Notes: generated by a model not told the origin, from the sequence alone. A stretch of 64,000 nucleotides of DNA from Sebastes aleutianus (GCA_916700875.1 CAKAKS010000066.1:5001742-5065741), one strand, 5' to 3'; numbered from the stretch's first letter, positions 53,901-57,890 are shown. Made by a program: numbers and translations.

Positions 53901-55886
53901 TCTCAAGCCTGGGGAAGTTGTTTTTTTTCATAAGGTGCAAGAAGGAAGGCAAATGGTTTATATGAGCGTCTGTTATCTCCATCTGCACCGACTCTGCAAA
54001 CAACAGCGAGGAATAATAAAAAGGAGAAGGGCAACGTAGCTGATAAAACACCAGCTGAAGGTAAACACGCCGATTCTAGTCAGAAAAATGGAGGAAACAG
54101 CAGCTCCCTCGTCACTCTGATGCAGCCTTTTTATCCAGAGATGTATTAATCAGTGTTTCGGCATAAATTCCCTGCTCTCATAATTTACCACTCAGCCTTT
54201 CAACTCAATAAAGTATCAGTCTCCTCTGTCAGGCTGTGGGTTGGGAATCACTGCCTTTTAAAAATAGAGCATCATTGACCCATATATCTGCAAAGATCTC
54301 ACGAGGCCCTTATTAACTTTCTTATCAAGGTTATCAGTCAGAAGTGGTCGGTATCAGGCTGGTCACTGACGTCAAGACGGCGTGATTTCTAAGATCTACA
54401 GGTCAAATCAAAGGGGAAATGTGCTTCTACAGGGCTCCAGAGTGCAACCAAAAATCTGTAGAGTGCGACTAAATCATTTTAAAGGTCGCACCGGTGCGCC
54501 TGACATGTACTAGGTCTATGTCTCTGTGTGTGTATGTGTCAAACCTACCAACCGACTCTCCTCCTTTAGCAACATCGTAACCATAAAACGTACCGGTAAT
54601 TCAAAATGAAGAGAAGTAATGTGTTTTTTTTGTCAAGAAAAATGCTGCGGTGCCCGTTACACCTGTTCCCGGCCCAGCCCAGACCACGCTCCTCTTATAC
54701 CAACGTAATATGTAAACATGTGGCTGCCTGACGGTACCGTAGGTAGACTGTTAAACTCACTATTGACGCATCCAGGTGACCCACCCTATTTTTTCCCTGA
54801 TAATGCTGCATTGTGAAAAACAAATCTGTGTTGAAATCGACGAGAGCTTAACGGGGCTCTATGTAAGAATCAGAAATTGACACTAAACCCCAAAATGCTC
54901 CCCAGGCACCCCTAAATGCTTAGAATGGGTTAAATGCAGAGGTCAAATTTCATGTATGTACCTGTATGTATATGACAAATGTAGTGAAGTTTAAGTTTTG
55001 ACCCGAGTCCTTCACGTTAAAAGCAGTCTACAGGCTGGTAAAGGAAACACAGAAAGTTGTGGGAGGTCTCATTTTTTAGGTTAAGTTACAACCTGTTCCC
55101 TCACCTGCAATAATTCATACGTTTAAAAAGTTACATAGAGTCCCTTTAACTACTAACTACTACTTACGCTATGATGCATTCAGGCTCTATTCAGTAAAGA
55201 TGAGTATTGGGTGAAGGTTAATTCTCACGTTATCATGATGTGTTCAAATGTAATCTCGTAACATGTAATTTCTGGCGAGAAACTTGAATAAATTCAGTTG
55301 TTTGAAGGAGATGTTTTCACAGCAAAAAAACGCTTAAAATGTATTATTGCGGTGCCAAAAGTTGCAGTGAAAGATTTTGGGTGCACCTAAATTATGTGCT
55401 GGTGTACCTAAATGAAAAAGTTATGCACACCAGTGCAACCAATGTAAAAAGTTAGTGTGGAGTTATTCTGGCTCTCCCATTTCGCCTCATTATTTCCGAT
55501 TTCCCTGAGTGAATAAGGTGGTTCAGTGTTATTTAACATCTTTGTTTTCCTTTTTCATTGTTGAAGTGTTCTTGTTTTGAAAGCTCTTGCTTTTATCTCT
55601 GTTATTAAGTCTGTGTTTTTGTATGTGGCCTTGTGCAAGAAGCGCACCACAAAAAGATAAGAAAAGCTCGGCGCTCACTCACAGTGTTCACATAAAGGTT
55701 ACTAAATGAAAAAAAGCATTGTTGCTGCGACGAGCTGCCCTGACAGCGCTGTGTTTATGTCCGCTTCAGGTCCTTTCGGAGGAGCGTCAGAAAGGAGGCG
55801 TCTTCCTGGGTGTCGTCCCTTTGTTCCAGCTGTCAGAAAACAGGCAGAAGCTGCACCGCTTCATCTCACAGTACCTCTACAATTAA
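10307..55886 (+). CDS. gpat2: glycerol-3-phosphate acyltransferase 2, mitochondrial (22 coding exons, complete, probable pseudoenzyme)
   Basis: The 22 exons join into an 802-residue frame with no internal stop, and every intron has GT/AG ends in matching phase. The order of blocks follows GPAT1/GPAT2: N-terminal block KFRPTVGQCC (residues 48-57), THTRYRGWLVRR, the acyltransferase motifs, LAQPFSL (361-367), hydrophobic stretch AVMSTSLMASLLLY, acidic cluster SDSDCDMEE (667-675) and the C-terminal helix. Members of this family sit in the outer mitochondrial membrane and acylate glycerol-3-phosphate. Mammalian GPAT2 has weak or disputed acyltransferase activity and is needed for piRNA biogenesis in germ cells (known for mouse). 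GPAT2 rather than GPAT1 is supported by length, by LLPPSA replacing FIRRR in motif II and by the HLAQPFSL and KLHRFISQ blocks. Motif I is RQSVMD instead of HX4D, and motif III is lost. The start could instead be the second ATG at 10319 (798 residues), which has a better Kozak context. Confidence 0.93.
10795..11110. mobile_element. hAT-derived fragment in intron 1
   Basis: Contains 'GGGCCGATACCGATG' and 'GGCCGATACCGATACC', words that resemble the hAT termini at 26228 and 26736 ('CCGATACCGA'). Boundaries are approximate. Confidence 0.4.
11229..11612 (+). mobile_element. family-A termini and associated repeat in intron 1
   Basis: Two family-A right ends (TTTTAATCGATTGACAGCCC near 11318 and a variant near 11590) bracket about 260 bp that recurs at 23362-23590 ('GGGATGGGTTTGCCAGATA', 'TTTATAAGAAGCAATATT'). 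The latter is a separate repeat linked to family A. Confidence 0.6.
11690..11770 (+). repeat. short fish repeat ('CAATTTTATTTATAAAGCCC')
   Basis: About 80 bp from 'CAAGTCAATTTTATTTATAA' to 'AGGGGGCTTTACA', the common teleost 'underlying-tail' repeat. It is a fragment without boundaries. Confidence 0.55.
12616..13455 (+). mobile_element. Charlie-like hAT with nested family-A copies
   Basis: The ends are CAGTGGTTCCCAACCT (12616) and AGGTTGGGAACCACTG (to 13455), inverted repeats of Charlie-type hAT form. GGTTCAT on the left and GGTTTAT on the right resemble a target duplication overlapping the terminal TG. Inside are two family-A right ends (to 13084 and 13312), inserted later. Confidence 0.65.
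13892..14002 (+). CDS. gpat2: gpat2 exon 2 (residues 29-65)
   Basis: Acceptor CCCTCTCTCAG, donor GTGAGT, 111 nt, phase 0 on both sides. It encodes LGKFRPTVGQCCHQCTPDSL, the N-terminal GPAT signature (GKYRPFVGRCC in mammalian GPAT2). A GGAGA microsatellite begins about 50 bp after the donor. Confidence 0.93.
14051..14087 (+). repeat. (GGAGA)n microsatellite in intron 2
   Basis: About seven tandem GGAGA units, beginning 49 bp after the exon 2 donor. Confidence 0.9.
14437..14592 (+). pseudogene. fragment resembling the N-terminus of a fish Harbinger/ISL2EU accessory protein
   Basis: A 51-codon frame starts at ATG 14437 and reads KKWPQITYTSIFSYFIDFVA then SSEADQYFHSNKV, stopping at TAG. The pattern W-P-x-I-T-Y...Y-F-I, followed by K-S-x-E-A-x-x-Y-F, resembles the start of SWIM/YqaJ-type proteins carried by fish transposons. 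No downstream part is seen, so this is a relic. Assignment by recall only. Confidence 0.4.
15083..15579 (-). mobile_element. non-autonomous ZBED-type hAT with perfect 8-bp target duplication
   Basis: Left end TAGGGATGTGACGGTG and right end (reverse complement) TAGGCTTGTGGCGGTG are terminal inverted repeats. GGACTAAC flanks both sides (15075-15082 and 15580-15587). The interior is related, in opposite orientation, to 8301-8763. It is 497 bp and has no intact transposase. Confidence 0.88.
15744..15814 (+). CDS. gpat2: gpat2 exon 3 (residues 66-89)
   Basis: Acceptor ACGTTGTAG, donor CAG|GTATTC, 71 nt, ending two bases into an Arg codon. The frame reads NSSLGFHNLLSVDETHTR, matching the LGF..V....ETHTR block of the family. 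The larger open frame here is out of phase and is not the coding frame. Confidence 0.9.
15919..16029 (+). CDS. gpat2: gpat2 exon 4 (residues 89-126)
   Basis: Acceptor TTTTGCATCGTAG, donor CAG|GTACCT, 111 nt. It encodes YRGWLVRRVCCALFVSGSKV, which matches the (H/F)RGWLxRRL block that follows ETHTR in GPAT1 and GPAT2. A (GGA)n tract lies 16 bp into the following intron. Confidence 0.93.
16046..16071 (+). repeat. (GGA)n microsatellite in intron 4
   Basis: About eight GGA/GAG units, beginning 16 bp after the exon 4 donor. Confidence 0.9.
16482..16595 (+). CDS. gpat2: gpat2 exon 5 (residues 126-164)
   Basis: Acceptor TGCGTTCTCAG, donor ACG|GTGCGT, 114 nt. It encodes RVKEALTAEHKEPEGGYSRG and onward to SSGPLR. 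The first residues align with RVQEAIAE of GPAT1; the middle is variable in the family. Phase matches both neighbours. Confidence 0.85.
16970..17170 (+). pseudogene. LINE reverse-transcriptase C-terminal remnant
   Basis: One frame near 17010-17160 reads DRVFAVAAPNPSNSFPLSIK and DTLKTNFKTYLF before a TAG. This is the typical end of fish L2/Rex-type LINE ORF2 (...FAVAAPxLWNSLP...TFKxxLKTxLF). Only the 3' end remains, in gpat2 sense orientation in intron 5. Confidence 0.65.
17225..17450 (-). repeat. LINE 3'-tail repeat
   Basis: Begins 'CAGAATCAGTATCAG' and continues 'CATGCAAGGAATTTAACTC', a fish LINE tail read in reverse. It abuts family C at 17450. Confidence 0.55.
17450..18060 (-). repeat. interspersed repeat family C, copy 1
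   Basis: Reverse complement of the copies at 26880-27250, 30700-31110 and 61660-61990. Diagnostic words are 'TTCTGAGAGAAAACTAGA', 'AAGATGATTCTGAAAACAT' and 'TATAGCGACTGTTTTATAA'. A MITE-like unit of roughly 600 bp without coding capacity. Confidence 0.75.
18434..18720 (+). repeat. (GA)n tract and LINE-tail-like segment
   Basis: A short (GA)n at 18434-18452 is followed by sequence ending 'GCTACACAAATAAACTTGAC', the tail type of fish LINEs. The small frames here are not genes. Confidence 0.45.
18721..20077. other. intron 5 stretch, mostly unassigned
   Basis: No exon or clear transposon boundary. 19370-19860 has the composition of a dispersed repeat but no second copy was found in this window. 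Confidence 0.35.
20078..20620 (+). mobile_element. hAT-like non-autonomous element
   Basis: Left end TAAGGCCTGCACGATTATGG and right end GATTAATTGTGCAGCCCTAA are imperfect inverted repeats of a hAT type common in fish. No matching target duplication is visible, so the boundaries are approximate. Confidence 0.55.
20683..20756 (+). repeat. 74-bp direct repeat, copy 1
   Basis: The block starting TCTGTCGGGAAGCATTAGAT recurs at 23116-23189 with one difference seen. Confidence 0.85.
21208..21307 (+). CDS. gpat2: gpat2 exon 6 (residues 164-197)
   Basis: Acceptor CCTCTCCTGGCTAG, donor GAG|GTGCGA, 100 nt, ending in phase 0. It encodes FLSWVMLKMFSSVFGNVQVN and LPALRRASQE, corresponding to the hydrophobic segment before motif I (GWVLLKLFNSFFWNIQ in GPAT1). 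Confidence 0.93.
22228..22938 (+). mobile_element. hAT-like family A, 711-bp copy in intron 6
   Basis: Starts TAGGGCTGTCAAAGTTAATG and ends ATCGATTGACAGCCCTA. It is closely related to 52227-52915 and, in reverse, to 46076-46762. No matching 8-bp duplication surrounds this copy, and its right flank is shared with the 46076 copy. Confidence 0.85.
23116..23189 (+). repeat. 74-bp direct repeat, copy 2
   Basis: Matches 20683-20756, 2.4 kb away in the same orientation. Confidence 0.85.
23195..23600 (+). mobile_element. family-A right end plus associated repeat
   Basis: Ends of family A (to about 23371) are followed by the same 'GGGATGGGTTTGCCAGATAG' repeat as at 11340-11560. This shows the two units are linked as one composite. 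Confidence 0.6.
24123..24256 (+). CDS. gpat2: gpat2 exon 7, altered acyltransferase motif I (residues 198-242)
   Basis: Acceptor CTGCGATTCAG, donor AAG|GTATAA, 134 nt. It encodes YVRQSVMDCALIPLVLFCHN. LVLFCHN aligns without gaps to ILFCHN of GPAT1, which places R207 (24150-24152) at the catalytic His of HX4D and D212 (24165-24167) at the retained Asp. Confidence 0.92.
24413..24512 (+). CDS. gpat2: gpat2 exon 8, motif II region (residues 242-275)
   Basis: Acceptor TTTATCCCTATAG, donor TCC|GTAAGT, 100 nt. It encodes LQRVGVILLPPSATTEQDAE. The position of GGFFIRR in GPAT1 is occupied by VGVILLPP, as in mammalian GPAT2 (GGLFLPP), so the substrate-binding arginines are missing. Confidence 0.92.
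24655..25506 (+). mobile_element. decayed Tc1-like DNA transposon
   Basis: Left terminus TACACCGATCAGCCATAACA and right terminus GTTATGGCTGATCGGTGTA are inverted repeats flanked by TA dinucleotides. The transposase is recognisable: MGQRKDVSDFDKGQIVMARR (from 24802), then WSDESRF-like VARSDESRFLLHH with the first catalytic Asp (near 25250), then a frameshifted SPDLDPMEHLW region. There are several frameshifts and a deletion between the second and third parts. At 852 bp it is about half full length and cannot be active. Confidence 0.88.
26228..26736 (+). mobile_element. non-autonomous hAT with perfect 8-bp target duplication
   Basis: Ends TAGGGATGCACCAACT and (right) GGTGTCCAGGCATCCCTA are inverted repeats. 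TTTTTAGG flanks both sides (26220-26227 and 26737-26744). 509 bp, no coding capacity. It lies in intron 8 of gpat2. Confidence 0.88.
26880..27250 (+). repeat. interspersed repeat family C, copy 2
   Basis: Shares 'AAGTTATTTTTATAAAACAG', 'GAGCTGATCTGAGGTCTGC' and 'CAGAACACTTGAATTACAAT' with the other family-C copies. An internal part present at 30900-31020 is deleted here. Confidence 0.75.
27251..28717. other. distal intron 8, single-copy-looking
   Basis: No repeat copies or exons recognised. Pyrimidine-rich stretches near 27690-27760 and 28540-28600 are not followed by coding frames of the family. Confidence 0.4.
28718..28897 (+). CDS. gpat2: gpat2 exon 9, eroded motif III and intact motif IV (residues 276-335)
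   Basis: Acceptor CCTCCCTCCTCAG, donor CAG|GTGGAT, 180 nt, phase 0 both sides. Motif IV is clear: VPVGISYD at residues 320-327. Where GPAT1 has FLEGTRSRSGK the frame reads VSAESGRGGQ, and the stretch from there to motif IV is about 7 residues shorter. Confidence 0.93.
29380..29860 (+). repeat. interspersed repeat D, uninterrupted copy
   Basis: Runs continuously from 'CACTTGGCGGGTGTATTGCT' to the 'CGCTCCGAACGGGCACG' block, whereas the copy at 8101-9180 is split by a hAT. It lies in intron 9. Frames here are not genes. Confidence 0.7.
30460..30512 (+). repeat. (GT)n microsatellite before exon 10
   Basis: About 50 bp of GT with one GG interruption, ending 13 nt before the exon 10 acceptor AG. 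Confidence 0.95.
30526..30624 (+). CDS. gpat2: gpat2 exon 10, LAQPFSL block (residues 336-368)
   Basis: Acceptor ACACACTCACAG, donor AAG|GTGCAC, 99 nt, phase 0 both sides. It encodes RIHLAQPFSLK, almost identical to RVHLAQPFSL of mammalian GPAT2. The acceptor lies 13 nt after a long (GT)n tract. Confidence 0.93.
30700..31110 (+). repeat. interspersed repeat family C, copy 3
   Basis: Contains 'GACAGTAGTGCATGAGACAG', 'GGCGGCGCTGATCAAATATG' and 'CAGAACACTTGAATTACAAT', all shared with the other copies. Located in intron 10. Confidence 0.8.
31111..32155. other. rest of intron 10
   Basis: 31555-31640 holds a LINE-tail-like repeat ('CTCAAGGTGCTTCACACAAA'). The rest shows no recognisable feature; small frames lack support. 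Confidence 0.4.
32156..32238 (+). CDS. gpat2: gpat2 exon 11 (residues 369-396)
   Basis: Acceptor TATATATGTAG, donor CAG|GTAATC, 83 nt. It encodes EWLPLQDLLLPVILNNR, aligning with the LEQLLQPIVLG segment of GPAT2. Confidence 0.9.
32239..33580. other. proximal intron 11, unassigned
   Basis: No repeat copy, exon or RNA gene recognised. 33095-33150 contains the short inverted pair 'CCACTGAACTCT'/'AGAGTTCAGTGG'. Confidence 0.4.
33581..34125 (-). mobile_element. MITE-like repeat fused to family-A fragment in intron 11
   Basis: 33581 begins TAAAGGAACAGTGTGTAACA, a common fish MITE/SINE start. From about 33776 the sequence is the reverse complement of family A (shared 'AAACTGCATGTGATTATCAT', 'GACATGGTTGGTACCAATGG'). 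It ends near 34120 with a degenerate terminus 'TTTGACAGCCATAA'. Confidence 0.6.
34247..34377 (+). CDS. gpat2: gpat2 exon 12 (residues 396-440)
   Basis: Acceptor TATTCACTCCAG, donor TCT|GTAGGT, 131 nt. It encodes PERDLSIAIILHLIFS, the hydrophobic lead into the membrane-associated segment. Phase 1 at its end fits exon 13. Confidence 0.9.
34497..34567 (+). CDS. gpat2: gpat2 exon 13 (residues 440-463)
   Basis: Acceptor CTCTCTTTCTAG, donor AAG|GTACAT, 71 nt. It encodes CTAVMSTSLMASLLLYRHRK, strongly matching SSAVMSTAIMATLLLFKHQ of mammalian GPAT2; a probable membrane-associated helix. Confidence 0.95.
34835..34995 (+). CDS. gpat2: gpat2 exon 14 (residues 464-517)
   Basis: Acceptor CTCCTCCGCAG, donor GAG|GTTCGT, 161 nt. 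It encodes WLTEELLFRNKDVGFGGTLE, matching WLTEEILLRGFDVGFSGQL of GPAT2, then YSLSLLAPHL. Confidence 0.95.
35132..35235 (+). CDS. gpat2: gpat2 exon 15 (residues 517-552)
   Basis: Acceptor CCTCCTTCTAG, donor GGTG|GTGAGT, 104 nt. It encodes LIVPRPSLAATLHLTLQAQI and FILEAVG, matching VVPQP and FLSEAVGA of GPAT2. It precedes the long intron carrying the A-rich satellite. Confidence 0.93.
36420..38870 (+). repeat. A-rich higher-order minisatellite in intron 15
   Basis: About 2.45 kb made of short units of the type GTCTGAAAA and GTCCGAAAA separated by A-runs and the spacer GATTTATGAAAA. The block at 36598-36813 recurs at 37637-37852 with identical translation, and 37120-37314 recurs at 38159-38353 with one residue changed, giving a second-order period of 1,039 bp. 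All the Lys/Phe-rich open frames here are artefacts of this array. Confidence 0.93.
38875..39085 (+). repeat. family-B internal fragment
   Basis: Shares 'CCTTAGAATGAGC' and 'TCTTCACGGAGTCC' with the family-B copy at 40800-40930. Two inverted halves ('ATAGGGAGCAGGTTCT' / 'GAACCGCTCCCTAT') form a partial palindrome. Confidence 0.55.
39551..39735 (+). CDS. gpat2: gpat2 exon 16 (residues 552-613)
   Basis: Acceptor TTTGTTCTTAG, donor CCA|GTGAGT, 185 nt. It completes the EAVG(A)CAV block and ends ALQLCHLLPPGFMP, like LLMHLLPQDLLLL in GPAT2. The middle is GC-rich and variable. Confidence 0.92.
40228..40420 (-). repeat. (CT)n microsatellite and LINE-tail fragment
   Basis: (CT)n at 40231-40288 followed by 'TTCAAATAAACTTTATTAGC', a LINE 3' tail seen in reverse. 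Located in intron 16. Confidence 0.6.
40422..41256 (+). repeat. family B, apparently complete copy (835 bp)
   Basis: Left end TTTAAAGGGACTCTACGTAA and right end (reverse complement) TTTAAAGGTACAGTATGTAG form imperfect terminal inverted repeats, so this is a MITE. Partial relatives are at 706-1252, 38875-39085 and 54850-55149. Confidence 0.7.
41915..41950 (+). repeat. gpat2: (TC)n microsatellite acting as polypyrimidine tract
   Basis: 36 bp of TC immediately followed by CAG and exon 17, so the microsatellite itself is the polypyrimidine tract of the acceptor. Confidence 0.9.
41953..42030 (+). CDS. gpat2: gpat2 exon 17 (residues 614-639)
   Basis: The acceptor's polypyrimidine tract is a (TC)n microsatellite ending CCAG at 41952; donor GTAAGA; 78 nt, phase 0 both sides. 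It encodes PCQSSQSFALDAVDSLVRCG, matching PCQSSYCYCQEVLDRLIQCG of GPAT2. Confidence 0.95.
42348..42476 (+). CDS. gpat2: gpat2 exon 18, acidic cluster (residues 640-682)
   Basis: Acceptor CCTCTCTGTAG, donor AAG|GTACAG, 129 nt, phase 0 both sides. It encodes the family's acidic, Ser-rich stretch (DPYHSDSDCDMEEQD), comparable to DFTDSDSDDFGE in GPAT2. Confidence 0.93.
42477..43264. other. proximal intron 18, unassigned
   Basis: No exon or repeat copy recognised. Confidence 0.4.
43265..43921 (+). repeat. fish MITE-like repeat
   Basis: Begins TTAAAGGGAAACTTTGCAGA and ends CAACCCTGCCTTTAA, with short complementary ends. The type is familiar from fish genomes. The 96-residue frame inside is not supported as a gene. 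Confidence 0.6.
43930..45904. other. intron 18 stretch with repeat scraps
   Basis: 43935-44020 is a LINE-tail-type fragment. 44390-44440 is a partial copy of the flank shared by 22939-23110 and 45905-46075. 44500-44580 looks like a hAT end ('TGTATCGATATTTTCTTACA'). 44600-45900 is unassigned. Confidence 0.4.
46076..46762 (-). mobile_element. hAT-like family A, 687-bp copy with near-perfect target duplication
   Basis: Ends TAGGGCTGTCAATCGATT and TAACTGTGACAGCTCTA. Flanked by ATAAATAT (46068-46075) and ATAAATGT (46763-46770), 7 of 8 matching, which is the hAT signature. Opposite orientation to the 22228 and 52227 copies. No transposase. Confidence 0.85.
46771..47879. other. distal intron 18, unassigned
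   Basis: No repeat copy recognised. An open frame starting at 47777 runs across exon 19 in the wrong frame. Confidence 0.4.
47880..48000 (+). CDS. gpat2: gpat2 exon 19 (residues 683-723)
   Basis: Acceptor CTACTCTTCTAG, donor CCAG|GTACGT, 121 nt. The coding frame gives ISQPSQCPEMLFFLCSMLAG, matching LSQQSHCPDFFLFLCRLLSP. The long open frame at 47777 overlaps in another frame and is not coding. Confidence 0.93.
48190..49412 (+). pseudogene. LINE 3' end interrupted by a fold-back element
   Basis: Left part (48215-48319) reads KALNDNLPSYITSLLNWSFS; right part (49085-49285) reads FGVCAAKTWNNLQKTLKLNT. Both are typical of the last 100 residues of fish Rex/L2-type ORF2. The tail GGGCATGTCCTCGATGAGTC ... 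AAATAAAAGTTGAATGAATG closes the LINE. The AT-rich inverted repeat between the halves is an insertion. Intron 19. Confidence 0.7.
48320..49084. mobile_element. AT-rich fold-back element (long inverted repeats)
   Basis: The left arm starting GGAAGACCACAAGAGTCGAG is complementary to the right arm ending CTCGTGGTCCTCC, with similarity continuing inward for over 100 bp (shared 'TTTAATTGATTAATAACTAA'). About 765 bp, very AT-rich, no coding capacity. Confidence 0.75.
49413..50364. other. intron 19 stretch, unassigned
   Basis: No exon recognised. 50150-50240 ('ATGAGTTAGCATTTTAGCAC') resembles a dispersed fish repeat but no second copy is present here. Confidence 0.35.
50365..50480 (-). mobile_element. 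LTR-retroelement remnant: primer-binding site next to LTR end
   Basis: On the minus strand, 50382-50365 reads TGGGGGCTCGTCTGGGAT, the tRNA-Pro primer-binding site with one change. Just before it is an LTR-like 3' end (CGTAACA, 50394-50388), and further upstream a polyadenylation-type AATAAA near 50470. No gag or pol frame is seen. The LTR's other boundary was not found. Confidence 0.5.
50481..51212. other. distal intron 19, possibly LTR sequence
   Basis: On the minus strand this would be the body of the LTR whose end lies at 50388, but no start (TG with matching duplication) could be fixed. The 130-residue frame has no family resemblance. Confidence 0.3.
51213..51281 (+). CDS. gpat2: gpat2 exon 20 (residues 723-746)
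   Basis: Acceptor TTTCCCGCCTGCAG, donor ACG|GTGAGC, 69 nt. It encodes AEFLAEIHFRLCDTANKKKQ, aligning with the YTEQLFQFLQ region of GPAT2. Only phase, splice sites and weak similarity support it, but it fits exactly between exons 19 and 21. Confidence 0.85.
51629..51684 (+). CDS. gpat2: gpat2 exon 21 (residues 746-764)
   Basis: Acceptor CCGTATCTCACAG, donor GGG|GTGAGT, 56 nt, ending in phase 0. It encodes SCSEEAAHIAVRSLIDLG, aligning with KLAISAVWTFRDLGVL of GPAT2. Confidence 0.9.
52227..52915 (+). mobile_element. hAT-like family A, 689-bp copy with near-perfect target duplication
   Basis: Ends TAGGGCTGGCAAAGTCAACG and ATCGATTGACAGCTCTA. Flanked by GTTTCAAC (52219-52226) and GTTTCAAA (52916-52923), 7 of 8 matching. 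In intron 21 of gpat2. Confidence 0.87.
53455..53660 (-). repeat. common fish repeat fragment
   Basis: Contains 'GGTCAGAGCTAGGCTAGCTG' and 'TTATGCTAAGCTAAGCTAAT' and ends 'ACTCTTCCTTTAA'. In reverse this is the familiar teleost TTAAAGGAA...GCTTAGCATAA repeat. Confidence 0.6.
54431..55464 (+). mobile_element. hAT-like element with nested family-B copy
   Basis: Left end AGGGCTCCAGAGTGCAACC and right end AAAAAGTTAGTGTGGAGTT are imperfect inverted repeats; inner parts 'GTCGCACCGGTGCGCCTGA' and 'GCACACCAGTGCAACCAATG' are also related. A family-B-like MITE lies inside at 54850-55149. No matching target duplication found. Confidence 0.6.
54850..55149 (+). repeat. family-B-like MITE nested in hAT
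   Basis: Starts GGGGCTCTATGTAAGAATCA and ends TTACATAGAGTCCCTTTAA, inverted termini matching those at 40422. Confidence 0.65.
55770..55886 (+). CDS. gpat2: gpat2 exon 22, C-terminus and stop (residues 765-802)
   Basis: Acceptor TGTCCGCTTCAG; 117 nt including TAA at 55884-55886. It encodes PLFQLSENRQKLHRFISQYL, corresponding to the C-terminal RQKLLEYILSF (GPAT1) and EKLEQFIRQF (GPAT2) helix. The 85-kb-scale frame is complete here, with no truncation. Confidence 0.92.
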   Translation, partial: VLSEERQKGGVFLGVVPLFQLSENRQKLHRFISQYLYN

Positions 55887-56266
55887 TGTGTTTAACTGTG
55901 CAGCATGACTCAAGGGCCTGACACGGCTTTGTTGTGTTGCAGAGTCTGACCTCATCCTCTGTGTTCGTGTCGGAGACGCTCGTGTTAAAAAAGATGCACG
56001 CTGAGCCTCGTGCCTTTAGGTTAATTGCATTTTGATTTTTCAGTGATGAGACACTGATGTTAAGTTTATCTTTAGTAATAGCATTAGCATAAAGCCGCAG
56101 GAGACGAGGATTATAAAGTCCCTGTAATCAGCTGTGAGGCTCGGCGCAGCTCGTGTTTCGACCATGTTTATGTTGTAATGAAGGACGCACAAGTTTTGTT
56201 TGAACATTAAGCTCAGTTCTGCTTCTTTTTCTAGTTTTTCACAAGTTAACTAATGTTCAGACTGAC

Positions 56267-56272
56267 AATAAA
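56267..56272 (+). promoter_or_regulatory. gpat2: candidate gpat2 polyadenylation signal
   Basis: AATAAA lies 380 bp after the stop codon and is the first canonical hexamer I noticed downstream. It implies a 3' UTR of about 400 nt. The cleavage site is not visible from sequence. Confidence 0.5.
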
Positions 56273-56528
56273 CAAACGGGTTCCTTGTACACAGACTGGT
56301 TTACAGTAGTATATTATGCTCATTCTTGTAACTTCTTCATTGTAACCTTCCGTCCTCCTGAATGTAGATCTTTGTGTGCTGACTCAGACCTCAGGAGAGT
56401 CGGTCTGTTCGACGTCGACCTTTTGACACTGAGGTGTAGAGACAAATCGATGCCTCGGAGCCCTCTGTTTGAACAGTCACGTCTTTTTAACACGATCACA
56501 AACCAAAGCTGCATCTGATCAGCTCTCA

Positions 56529-57700
56529 TCGACCGTGAAACTCTACTGCCACCCAGTGTTCAACCGCAATACTCCTCACACATGTAGCTGGGTCTTAAAT
56601 CCACACTACACACTAATGTAAGCAGGTTTTCAGTATGTGTGTTCACAAAATTCTCAAAACTGTCAGTGTATTAATTTAAAGAATCCTGATTTTTGAGTGT
56701 GCTGTTGCCTCTATAGCTGTCTCGACCGACCAAAGAAATTCTTAGTCAACTAACACATACGATTTTGTCGACTAATCAATTAGTTGGATAAACAGGAAGG
56801 CAATCAAGGCACTCCAAAATATCCAAAATATCAAAACAAGTGGCAACGAGGAAGAGAATATATTAAAAGTAGTGCTAAATCATTTAAAAAGCCAACATGT
56901 TTCAACCACTGTAGGTCTTCGTCAGGGCTTACAAACAAACAGACAAGGCGGATGTGGCCTCACCTATATGGTATCAACAACCAATGGGAGGCAATCACAT
57001 GATCATCAATAATATTACAAAATGTTACAAAATATCACAAAGAAATAACACAGAAACAAGTATTTCATGTCCTTCATTAATGAAACTACACCTTCTTTAC
57101 AACGGAGGCTGCAAAGCAGGGTCGGCACCAAAGTGTTATGGGCGGACGGGCAATCAGCTTTGACAGGGGGGGCATTTTTTTCACCTCATATGGCCTTTAT
57201 TAAGTGTATCTTTAACATTATCATGTTTTATGAAAGAAATAAACTGACAGAGAGGTGTATACATACTGCCACTTATGCGCACAGGCGCGCACGCACGCAT
57301 ACACATGCTGTTATGTCCACAAAAAACGGTTATAAACTAACACCGTGTCCTAACTGGAGGCGAGCGTCGGACTATCGCGCTGCACCGCGTAGCATCTGAC
57401 GCTCTCTGTCCACACTGAATACGTTAAATCTGCACTTCTGTTACATCATGTAAACAAACCAGGAACATATCAGCTGTGAGCTCCAGATCAGACTGGAGCT
57501 GGAGACGTAACCACCTCAAAGATGGGTTAGTAGTACTTGTTATCTTCCTACGTTCGTACTTTGTTTTTATCAGAAAACACACGTTTTATTTTTGATATTT
57601 ACTGGAAATAACGATATAGCAAGTAGGTTGTTATCTAGTGATCTTCTCCAGCCAGCTGCCACCTTATTTTGGTTTCTGTTTTGAAATGAGGAGGTACTGA
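56529..57700. other. downstream stretch with a possible Penelope-like or retrozyme relic
   Basis: No gene. 56780-57060 contains 'CAACATGTTTCAACCACTGT' followed by 'AGGTCTTCGTCAGGGC', the reverse of a hammerhead-like motif found in retroelements. The frame at 57067 is not supported. Confidence 0.35.
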
Positions 57701-57701
57701 G

Positions 57702-57890
57702 GCCTGTACTACGAAGCAGGATTTGCGGTTATCGAGGTAACTTCAGGGTTAACTCTGGGTTTTCGGTACTACGAAGCTGGATCACTTCTTACCGGGGTAG
57801 ATCACCATGGTAACTTATGCTGAACGGCTAACCTGCTCCGGAGCAGGTTATGTTCCAGATAAGAGATCAACTCGTATGAAAACACCTCCT
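57702..57890 (+). repeat. fish repeat ('GGCCTGTACTACGAAGCAGG')
   Basis: Two related segments, 'GTACTACGAAGCAGGATT' at 57706 and 'GGTACTACGAAGCTGGATC' at 57766, mark a widespread fish MITE, probably Harbinger-related. A scrap of the same type is at 2083. Confidence 0.55.

Noticed and set aside
10307..55886. Assignment as GPAT1 (gpam)
   Set aside because: Length (802), LPP in motif II, loss of motif I and III residues and closer matches in exons 13, 14, 17 and 19 favour GPAT2.
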